Shown here: positions 1-5,718 of the stretch, in pieces
Layout of the letters: each line of letters opens with the position of its first letter
Position numbering within the stretch: position 1 is the stretch's first letter
Assembly: GCA_016293155.1 (NCBI GenBank)
Contig: JAEDEU010000095.1
Span: 1-6,108, forward strand
Length of the DNA: 6,108 bases
Reading direction: 5' to 3'
DNA from: Clostridiaceae bacterium
Lineage (GTDB): Bacteria; Bacillota; Clostridia; Oscillospirales; Butyricicoccaceae
Notes under the pieces: generated by a model
The model's input: the letters and a program-made list of their open reading frames with translations, nothing else
Databases searched by the model: none
What the model was told of the DNA's origin: nothing
Translations under genes and position numbers: made by a program

Positions 1-2821
1 CATCCTGATTCTCAATCTGGGCCTTCACACTCAGACGCATCTGCTGTTCCGGCTGCTCCAGATAGGTTTTTAGCAGATCGTAGGCCTGAACCGTCTGCCC
101 CGCCCGGGTCTGGGGGAAGTATCGGTACAGAAGGATTGCACCGGCACAGGCAAGCAGCAACAGGGCCAGCAGCCACCAGCGCCGTTTGAAAATCTTTTTT
201 TCGGTTTTTCTGCGCTTTTTCCATTCCCAAAGAAGCAATCCAAGAATCAGAAGCAGAACAACCGCCGCTGCCGCCAGAATGATCCATCGCATATTGGCGA
301 CAGGAGCCGCAGTGACGGCAATTTCCACCTCCGCGCCTTCCGCCTCAAAAGCAAGATAGCTGCCCATTTCCTCTGTAGAAACCTTGCTCCAGCTGCCGTT
401 TCTCAGAAGATAAACCACCGCATCCGCTTGCGTAGGCAGGTAACGAACGGTATGGCTTTCCAGTCCGTCGGCAGGGATGGAAATATGCCACTGCTCCAAC
501 ACCGGATGTTCCTCCGTTTCCGGGAACGAAGTTGTACCGGGGACGATGGAAAGATTGTCCCCATCCTGAAATTGTCCCTGGACAAAGAGCATGGGCTTGC
601 CCTCCGGACGCGTCTGTGTAGAACCCAGGGAGGTAATATAAGGATAGTACGATGCTTCGACTACCGTGTCAAACCGCAGATCTGTCAAATTGGTCGTACT
701 CCATCGTGCGTAGCACCCCTCCCTTTGAGGAAGCTCCGGGAAAACAGAATCGTCAAAGGAATCTCCGTAATGGAAGGGGACGGTTTTGAGAGTCTGCCCA
801 TCCGAAACAAAGGACAGAGTGAAGGTTTTCAGGGGGCTGGGCAGAAAATCCTCGCTGTGCAGGGCATCGTAGGATATGGGCTGTGCCAGCGCGAAATAAC
901 TGACCCGGTTGATGCCTGCCAGCGTATCAGATACAAAGTAATTCCCCGTGAACACCCCGGTATTGACTCCGGCGATGGCGCCCACATATTGTTCCGCTTC
1001 CGGAATCTCCACCATGGAGTAGCACCCGCTGACAGTGCTGGAATCGCCGCTGTAATCCTCGGCAATGCCGGAGCCTACAATGCCGCCGATATAGCTTCCG
1101 CCGGACAGAGTACATTTTGCAAAACAACTCCGGATGGTTCCGCCGGTAAGACCCGCGATACCGCCCACATAGTCGCCGTTTTCACTGGTGATGGTGCCAA
1201 AGCCCCGGGATTCGCAGATCAGACCCAGTTCCATCCGTCCGCAAATGCCGCCCACATAGCTGCGTTTGCCGGTAATCCTGCCGGTATTTTCACAGTCGCG
1301 CACAATGGCCTTTAGCTCATACCGCCGCCTCTGGGTCAGATTTCCGCTGGGGGCATCATCCTCCGGGTCGGCGGTGGATTCCAGCCCCATGACGCCGGTA
1401 ATGCCGCCCACGTTCAGATCGCCCTCCACCGCCGCACTGTTCTGGCAGGAGCCTACCAGACCTTCCGTTATGGCATCCAAATCCACCTCGGAGATATCTG
1501 TCACCGTCTCCTTTTTCGCATCCTCCGTGGCCAGCGCGAAGGTGCGGGAAATGGCGCTGATCTGACCGGAAATGGCGCTGATGTCATTGGTCAGGGTATC
1601 TACGCCCTGCCCGATGGCATTGCGCAGATCGCCGGAGGTGTTCGCCATCCCCTGCACGGCGCTGCCAAGGCTCGACAGGGCTTCCTCGTTCACCTCGCCG
1701 CTGGCAGCGCCGGAAACCAGGGATTCCAGCGCGGAACGGGCGCTGCTCTGATAGCCGGTCAGGGTCTGGATGCAGGACTGCACATCGCCGCCCATATCCG
1801 CACCGTTGCTGCCCGCCCGGCTGACCAGACCGCCCAGATTCTCAAACTGCTTACTCAGGGTTTCCAGATAGTCCGGAGAAAGAATGGTCTGGATGTGGGG
1901 CTCAATCTGTCCCACAACACCGCCCACATCCTTGCGCCCGGTAATGAAGCCTTCATTGCGGCACCCTTCCACAAAGCCGCAGCTTCTGCCCACGATACCG
2001 CCCAGGTTGTAGCCGATGTGGGGGTACCCCACAGAGCCGGAATTGACGCAGCTTGTTATGGTGCCGCTGGAATAGCCCGCGATACCGCCGGTGTCCGAGG
2101 CTGCATCCGAGTCGTCCAGATTAGCGGTTTTGGAAAAATCCATGCTGAAATCCAGCCGGATATCCTTGGGATTGATGGTGGGGTCCACGCTTTCGGTGTT
2201 TACAGATGCGCTGCTGCGGCAGGAGACAAGGCTGCCGCAGTTGTATCCTACAATACCGCCGGTGCGGTTGTCACCGGTTACATTGCCTTCCGCACGACAG
2301 GCGCGGAGCGTTCCGTAATTCATACCCGCGATGCCGCCGGTATTGGTCTTGCCGACAACGGTTCCGATGAACGTACCGTTTTCAACCGTACCATAGTTTT
2401 CCCCCGCAACACCGCCCACGGACAGTCCGTCGCCGCCGGGGGTGACAATTCCCTGAACCGTCAGGTTTTTGACTACCGCCGTTGGCTGCAGGATTCCAAA
2501 CAGTCCGGCGGGCGACAGGTTCTGGGTCAGAGAAAGACCGCTGATGGTATGTCCGCCGCCGTCGAAGCTGCCGCCGAAGGTGGGTATGGGGGCAAAATCC
2601 GTTTCCTCCAGAGAAATATCCGCCGTGAGCAGCACCTGCTTATTCTGTGACCAGCTGTCCAGCACACAGTTTTTCGCAAAGGTCAGAAATTCTTCCGCAG
2701 ATGCAATGCGGATGGTTTCCACATCCGAAGGAGCATCCTGCACCTCTTCTGCCGCCGCAGGCAGAACCAGTCCCAACAGCAAGGTAAGCGCCAGCAGCGC
2801 GGCTAAGTATTTACGCTTCAC
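1..2821 (-). CDS. Large secreted, membrane-anchored GLUG-type beta-helix repeat protein (C-terminus cut by window edge)
   Basis: The frame is open for 940 codons from GTG at 2821-2819 and runs off the left edge without a stop. AGGAGG (2835-2830), 8 bases upstream, decides the start. Residues 1-24 form a signal peptide (KRK, then a Leu/Ala-rich core, then PAAA-EE). Residues 36-100 resemble the usual entry to GLUG/pectate-lyase-like beta-helix domains, with TADIS near 66-70 and FDGGGHTISGL at 86-96. Eleven GG[IV]xG-like cores follow (136, 162, 188, 245, 274, 300, 472, 524, 553, 579, 614), mostly about 26 residues apart. A Gly/Ser/Ala-rich helical stretch (about 310-455) interrupts them. Residues 666-727 resemble a Listeria-Bacteroides (Flg_new/InlB B-repeat) domain, and 728-840 look beta-rich. 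Two membrane helices (845-867 and 882-899) flank a very basic loop (868-881), and residues 900-940 start a further, probably extracellular segment. The gene is last seen in the operon and overlaps the transporter gene by 11 bases. The fold and surface location are well supported. The function is unknown; a partner of the transporter, a scaffold or an adhesin are all possible. Confidence 0.93.
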   Translation of the reverse strand, partial: MKRKYLAALLALTLLLGLVLPAAAEEVQDAPSDVETIRIASAEEFLTFAKNCVLDSWSQNKQVLLTADISLEETDFAPIPTFGGSFDGGGHTISGLSLTQNLSPAGLFGILQPTAVVKNLTVQGIVTPGGDGLSVGGVAGENYGTVENGTFIGTVVGKTNTGGIAGMNYGTLRACRAEGNVTGDNRTGGIVGYNCGSLVSCRSSASVNTESVDPTINPKDIRLDFSMDFSKTANLDDSDAASDTGGIAGYSSGTITSCVNSGSVGYPHIGYNLGGIVGRSCGFVEGCRNEGFITGRKDVGGVVGQIEPHIQTILSPDYLETLSKQFENLGGLVSRAGSNGADMGGDVQSCIQTLTGYQSSARSALESLVSGAASGEVNEEALSSLGSAVQGMANTSGDLRNAIGQGVDTLTNDISAISGQISAISRTFALATEDAKKETVTDISEVDLDAITEGLVGSCQNSAAVEGDLNVGGITGVMGLESTADPEDDAPSGNLTQRRRYELKAIVRDCENTGRITGKRSYVGGICGRMELGLICESRGFGTITSENGDYVGGIAGLTGGTIRSCFAKCTLSGGSYIGGIVGSGIAEDYSGDSSTVSGCYSMVEIPEAEQYVGAIAGVNTGVFTGNYFVSDTLAGINRVSYFALAQPISYDALHSEDFLPSPLKTFTLSFVSDGQTLKTVPFHYGDSFDDSVFPELPQREGCYARWSTTNLTDLRFDTVVEASYYPYITSLGSTQTRPEGKPMLFVQGQFQDGDNLSIVPGTTSFPETEEHPVLEQWHISIPADGLESHTVRYLPTQADAVVYLLRNGSWSKVSTEEMGSYLAFEAEGAEVEIAVTAAPVANMRWIILAAAAVVLLLILGLLLWEWKKRRKTEKKIFKRRWWLLALLLLACAGAILLYRYFPQTRAGQTVQAYDLLKTYLEQPEQQMRLSVKAQIENQD
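968..1408 (-). repeat. Second block of GGIxG (GLUG-like) coding repeats, five cores
   Basis: This stretch encodes residues 472-618. The cores are GGITG (472), GGICG (524), GGIAG (553), GGIVG (579) and a divergent GAIAG (614). Spacings are 52, 29, 26 and 35 residues; 52 is twice the basic 26-residue unit. Aligned cysteines occur at 510, 536, 566 and 600, with C459 just before the block. It resumes the same beta-helix after the helical insertion. Confidence 0.87.
1910..2416 (-). repeat. First block of GGIxG (GLUG-like) coding repeats, six cores
   Basis: This stretch encodes residues 136-304 of the surface protein. The cores are GGVAG (136), GGIAG (162), GGIVG (188), GGIAG (245), GGIVG (274) and GGVVG (300). 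Spacings are 26, 26, 57, 29 and 26 residues, so one unit between 188 and 245 has degenerated or carries an insertion (about 205-242). A cysteine lies exactly 13 residues after four of the cores (C175, C201, C258, C287). On the plus strand the repeat shows as recurring near-copies of taccgccggt and accgcccac. The repetition is protein-level, with codon drift between copies. Confidence 0.88.
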
Positions 2822-5261
2822 GATTGTTTCCTCCTTCCTCCGTTGTTTTTCCGGACAGCAGATTCAGTTCCACATCGCCGTTAATATCTGCCCGGACAAT
2901 GCCGTTGACATAGCCGTGGATTTCTCCCCGCACCAGACCGTCCACCCGGATATGGCCGCTGCTGGAAATCCGGGGCAAATTGGTATGGGGCATGGAGAAG
3001 GAGGTTTTGTCCACGACCTCGCCGCCGATCAGCAAGATTTGCGGCAGCACAAACATGACCAGCCCGATGGAGAGAATCGTGCCCCGGCCAAGGCTCTGAC
3101 CGATGCCCACAATGGCTGCCTCCGAGGTCATCATGCCAATCAGGGTGCCTGCACAGGCAAGGATGCTGCCGGAGGTCAGAATGGTGGGGAAAGCAAAGTT
3201 CATGGTTTCCACAATGGCATCCCGATGGGACATCTGGGTTTTCAGCTCCTGATACCGGCTGGAAATCACGATGGCATAGTCGATATTCGCGCCCATCTGA
3301 ATGGAACTAACCACCAGATAGCTCATGAAGAACAGGGGCGCGCCGGTAAAGGCAGGAATGGAGAAGTTAATCCAGATGGCGCCCTGAATCACCAGAATCA
3401 GCAGCAGCGGCATACCGGCAGACTGGAAGGTGAAAAGCAGCACTACCAGCACAATGAGGATGGACACAACGGTAATCACCAGATTATCTGTAGCGAAGGA
3501 CAGCTTAAAGTCCTGCTCTACCGAGGAGTTGCCCACCACGAAGACCTCTCCCTCAGGATAATAGCCCCTGGCAATTTCCCGGAGGGTATCCAGAAAGGCG
3601 TAGGTGGTTTCCCCGCCCTCCGGCAGGGTCAGGTAGATCAGCACACGGTTAAAGTCCTCTCCCTGAAGCTGCTTCTTTGCCGATTCCATCTTTGTCTGGG
3701 CTTCCTTCAGCGAATCCATCTGGTCATCTTCCAGAGTGACGATTCCCTCATCGATTTTGTCGCAGACAAAGAGCATCATGTCGATCAGCGGCACTTTATA
3801 GGTGCTCAGACCTCCGATAATCTGACCATACTGCTCCTGCTCTGCGGCGTAAGCGGCATACACCGCCTCCGCCAGCTCGTAGTCCAGCCCGGCAAGCTCC
3901 GCGAACTGCCGGGGACTTAGCTTATCCGCCAGCATATGACCGTCCATGGCTTCCACATTGGACAGGCCCATGGAGTAGTCCACTTCCTCATAGGTGTCCA
4001 GTTCCGCCAGCATGGCCTTCTCCACGTTGTAATCCGTTTTGGGATAGACCAGCGCCACAAAATTGGTATCGCCAAAATTATCCCGGATTTTGTTCTGAGC
4101 GATCTGGACGGTATTGAGCTTGGGCGTCTCGATTTCGCCGTAGCCGTAGACATAGGGGCACTGCTTGGAGTAGTGGTAGCCCAGCAGCATCAACACCACA
4201 AACACCGGCGGAATCACGAACCGGGTCAGAAAGGCAAATTTTCCCACGAAGGGAATTTTCGGCACAAAATTCTTATGCTGGGTCTTATCCATCAAGGGGC
4301 CAAACAGCATGAGAAAGCCCGGCATGAACACGAATACCGCCAGCAGCGCGAACAGCACCGCCTTAATCAGGCAGATGGCCATGTCCGGGCCGATTTTGAA
4401 CTGCATGAACATCATGGCAATCAGACCACCGATGGTGGTCAGGCTGCTGGAGCCGATTTCCGGGATGCCCTTGCTCAAGGCGGTAATGACCGCCTCCCGG
4501 ATGGGCAGCTGCTGCCGTTCCTCCTTATACCGGTTGCACAGAATGACCGCGTAGTCCAGAGACAGCGCCAGCTGCAAAATGCTGGTCACGGAGTTGGAGA
4601 CAAAGGAAATCGTTCCCATGAGGAACTGGCTGCCCTGATTGAGAATCATGGCGGACACAAAGGTCAGCAGCAGCACGGGAACCTCCGCGTAGGTCTGGGA
4701 GGTCAGTAGCAGGACAGCGACCACAATCACCGCCACCAGCACCATAATGACGCTGACCTCCTGATCGATAATCTCCGCCGCGGAATTGCCCAGAGATGTG
4801 GAAACGTAGTAGTCCTCACCGCTCAAGGCATCTTTCACTGCCTCCAGTGCCTGCAAACACTTGTCATCGGTTTCGCTGTAGTCAAAGGTGATATTATAGA
4901 GGGCCGACACATTGCGGTAATCCGCTTCCTCATCGTAGTCCACGCTCTGTACCCCTTTGACGGCCTTCAGCTCTTCACACAAGGTCTGTGCCCGGGTCTG
5001 CGATACATTTTCCACCATAATCTGCGCCGTTCCGTAGGTGATGAACTGCTGATCCATGATGTCCAGACCCCGGCGGGTTTCGCACTGCGCCGGCAGATAG
5101 GCCTTCAGATCGTTTTCCACCTGAATCCATTTGGTAGAGAACATGGAAAAAATCACACCAATGGCCAGCAGCAGAAAAAACAGGTTGCGCTTGTCAACAA
5201 TGAATGCCGCCAGTTTCATCATGGCGTTTGCGCCGTTATTCTTTTCCTGTGCCAATGTCAA
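2811..5261 (-). CDS. MMPL/RND-family membrane transporter with Gly/Val-repeat tail
   Basis: This is an 816-residue inner-membrane transporter of the MMPL (RND superfamily) type, a family that exports lipids or amphipathic molecules using the proton gradient. The layout is the classic duplicated one: TM1 (27-41), extracellular loop 1 (42-168), TM2-TM6 (about 170-319), TM7 (344-361), a larger loop 2 (362-590), and TM8-TM12 (about 592-746). Each half carries the expected Asp-Tyr pair in its fourth helix: SLDYA (D236, Y237) and NIDYA (D661, Y662). These match the proton-relay pairs of MmpL proteins, so it should be active. Loop 2 has a charged helical stretch near 450-535. After TM12 comes a cytoplasmic tail (751-816) with a four-residue Gly-x-Val/Ile-x repeat at 773-797. 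Residues are numbered from TTG at 5261, which overlaps the previous stop as TTGA. TTG at 5255 has better spacing (9 bases) from AGGAGG, and ATG at 5222 lacks a good site. The substrate is unknown; a drug efflux role is possible but not shown. Confidence 0.96.
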   Translation of the reverse strand: MTLAQEKNNGANAMMKLAAFIVDKRNLFFLLLAIGVIFSMFSTKWIQVENDLKAYLPAQCETRRGLDIMDQQFITYGTAQIMVENVSQTRAQTLCEELKAVKGVQSVDYDEEADYRNVSALYNITFDYSETDDKCLQALEAVKDALSGEDYYVSTSLGNSAAEIIDQEVSVIMVLVAVIVVAVLLLTSQTYAEVPVLLLTFVSAMILNQGSQFLMGTISFVSNSVTSILQLALSLDYAVILCNRYKEERQQLPIREAVITALSKGIPEIGSSSLTTIGGLIAMMFMQFKIGPDMAICLIKAVLFALLAVFVFMPGFLMLFGPLMDKTQHKNFVPKIPFVGKFAFLTRFVIPPVFVVLMLLGYHYSKQCPYVYGYGEIETPKLNTVQIAQNKIRDNFGDTNFVALVYPKTDYNVEKAMLAELDTYEEVDYSMGLSNVEAMDGHMLADKLSPRQFAELAGLDYELAEAVYAAYAAEQEQYGQIIGGLSTYKVPLIDMMLFVCDKIDEGIVTLEDDQMDSLKEAQTKMESAKKQLQGEDFNRVLIYLTLPEGGETTYAFLDTLREIARGYYPEGEVFVVGNSSVEQDFKLSFATDNLVITVVSILIVLVVLLFTFQSAGMPLLLILVIQGAIWINFSIPAFTGAPLFFMSYLVVSSIQMGANIDYAIVISSRYQELKTQMSHRDAIVETMNFAFPTILTSGSILACAGTLIGMMTSEAAIVGIGQSLGRGTILSIGLVMFVLPQILLIGGEVVDKTSFSMPHTNLPRISSSGHIRVDGLVRGEIHGYVNGIVRADINGDVELNLLSGKTTEEGGNNREA
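2830..2835 (-). promoter_or_regulatory. Ribosome-binding site deciding the GTG start of the repeat protein
   Basis: The minus strand reads AAGGAGG followed by AAACAATC and then GTG, a consensus Shine-Dalgarno at 8-base spacing. It lies inside the 3' end of the transporter gene, so the two genes are probably translationally coupled. It outweighs the lack of an ATG and fits the signal peptide, which begins at the very next codon (KRKYLAALL). Confidence 0.85.
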
Positions 5262-5572
5262 GCCCCTCCTTTCTCCCTACGGGTGCCTCGGACCAGGTAA
5301 TGCCCTCGGGCCGTATGGATCTCCATTTCCAGCGAGTCCTCACCCAGAATTCCGCTGGCCTGATAAGGCAGTCCGCCAACCAGCGTTTTCATTTCCCCTT
5401 GAAATGTGAGCCTGCCGCCGATGCAGTGTCCCTCCAGGATGGGAGCGGTTCTGGTAAACAGGGTCAGATCGCCGCTGACGCTGTCACCCAACAGGATCAA
5501 ATTCAAAACGCCCCTGCGCTTTCCCAGAGGAGTTTCCATTTCCAGCATATAGGTGCGGTTCTGGTTTTTCAT
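5258..5572 (-). CDS. Small (104 aa) probable all-beta protein of unknown function, first gene of the transporter operon
   Basis: The frame can be extended upstream to 5692, but ATG at 5572 is the likely start. GGAGG (5583-5579) sits 6 bases before it, and the proposed minus-strand promoter lies between the two positions, so the longer form would not be transcribed in full. The product has no signal peptide and no membrane helix, so it is probably cytoplasmic. It opens with a Met/Leu/Glu strand and a TPLGKRRG turn (residues 14-21). It then alternates short hydrophobic strands with Gly/Asp turns (LNLILLGDSVSGDLTLF at 23-39, GGRLTFQGEM at 52-61, SLEMEIHTARGHYLVRG at 80-96), as in a small beta-barrel or beta-sandwich. 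I recall similar short proteins with a TPLG(K/P)R motif beside regulators and transporters in Clostridia, but no named family or function. It might bind a ligand or adapt the transporter; that is inference. Confidence 0.85.
   Translation of the reverse strand: MKNQNRTYMLEMETPLGKRRGVLNLILLGDSVSGDLTLFTRTAPILEGHCIGGRLTFQGEMKTLVGGLPYQASGILGEDSLEMEIHTARGHYLVRGTRREKGGA
5265..5270 (-). promoter_or_regulatory. Ribosome-binding site of the transporter, two possible TTG starts
   Basis: AGGAGG on the minus strand lies 3 bases before TTG at 5261 and 9 bases before TTG at 5255. The first start gives a 4-base TTGA overlap with the upstream stop; the second gives normal spacing. The next ATGs (5222 and 5219) lie too far away to use this site. 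The site sits within the last codons of the upstream gene. Confidence 0.7.
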
Positions 5573-5578
5573 ATCACG

Positions 5579-5583
5579 CCTCC
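5579..5583 (-). promoter_or_regulatory. Ribosome-binding site fixing the start of the 104-residue protein
   Basis: GGAGG followed by CGTGAT and then ATG on the minus strand gives 6-base spacing. It supports the start at 5572 over the upstream in-frame ATG at 5692, which lies upstream of the promoter. Confidence 0.8.
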
Positions 5584-5601
5584 ACAACATATGACCGTTA
5601 A

Positions 5602-5630
5602 TTGACATTTGTAGTGGAAAATGATATTCT
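5602..5630 (+). promoter_or_regulatory. Sigma-70-type promoter for the TetR-type regulator
   Basis: A perfect -35 box TTGACA (5602-5607) and a -10 box TATTCT (5625-5630) are separated by exactly 17 bases. TG at 5622-5623, one base before the -10, gives an extended -10. Transcription would start near 5637, leaving an untranslated leader of roughly 80 bases before the regulator's ATG. Its -10 overlaps the -10 of the opposite promoter by two bases. Confidence 0.75.
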
Positions 5631-5649
5631 CTTTTCAGAAAAAATGCAA
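5621..5649 (-). promoter_or_regulatory. Sigma-70-type promoter for the transporter operon
   Basis: On the minus strand, TTGCAT (5649-5644) and TATCAT (5626-5621) are separated by 17 bases. The -10 matches consensus at five of six positions and the -35 at three of six, so this promoter looks weaker than the divergent one. Transcription would start near 5614, about 40 bases before the ATG of the 104-residue gene. The two promoters share most of their DNA, so polymerase can probably occupy only one at a time. Confidence 0.65.
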
Positions 5650-5667
5650 GAGACAGGCATGCCGTTC

Positions 5668-5683
5668 TGTCAGTTAGCTGACA
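5668..5683. promoter_or_regulatory. Perfect inverted repeat, candidate operator for the TetR-type regulator
   Basis: TGTCAG-TTAG-CTGACA has perfect 6-base arms and a 4-base spacer, the size range of a site for a dimeric TetR-type repressor. It lies just upstream of the operon's -35 box and in the leader of the regulator gene. A related half-site, GACAG at 5652-5656, pairs with CTGTC at 5667-5671 around the palindrome GGCATGCC (5656-5663), so two overlapping sites are possible. The stem could also form in the regulator's leader RNA. The assignment rests on position and symmetry only. Confidence 0.5.
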
Positions 5684-5718
5684 AAAGGGCAAAAGTGTTT
5701 CCGTACTGGGAGGACTCT

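Noticed and set aside
194..202. A AAA AAG slippery heptamer in frame on the minus strand (residues 874-876), with a -1 frame open to a stop at 12.
   Set aside because: The zero frame stays open and encodes a good second membrane helix, while the -1 product is a Pro/Gly/Ala-rich, non-conserved-looking tail. I could not identify a stimulatory structure, so chance A-richness in a Lys-rich loop is more likely.
428..1315. Plus-strand open frame opposite the repeat protein.
   Set aside because: It mirrors the GGIxG coding repeats on the other strand, has no good ribosome-binding site and shows no recognisable family.
968..2416. Regular near-repeats such as taccgccggt, considered as a CRISPR array or tandem DNA repeat.
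   Set aside because: Spacing is in codon multiples, copies drift at the DNA level, and the units encode GGIxG cores in one long open frame. This is a protein repeat.
1895..2650. Plus-strand frame rich in Ala/Gly/His with apparent repeats (DTA-like).
   Set aside because: The repeats are the antisense reading of the GLUG-like units. The real frame has the signal peptide and membrane anchors.
2469..3920. Long plus-strand open frame (483 codons) opposite the transporter and the start of the surface protein.
   Set aside because: It is rich in His, Gln, Asn and Gly with no domain logic, lies antisense to two well-supported genes, and is a typical shadow of GC-biased codon use.
3936..4709. Plus-strand frame opposite the transporter.
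   Set aside because: His/Gln-rich composition is the usual artefact opposite hydrophobic transmembrane codons. It shows no domain.
5573..5692. Upstream extension of the small protein gene to ATG at 5692 (40 extra residues).
   Set aside because: It would cross both promoters and lacks a good ribosome-binding site, while ATG 5572 has GGAGG at 6 bases.
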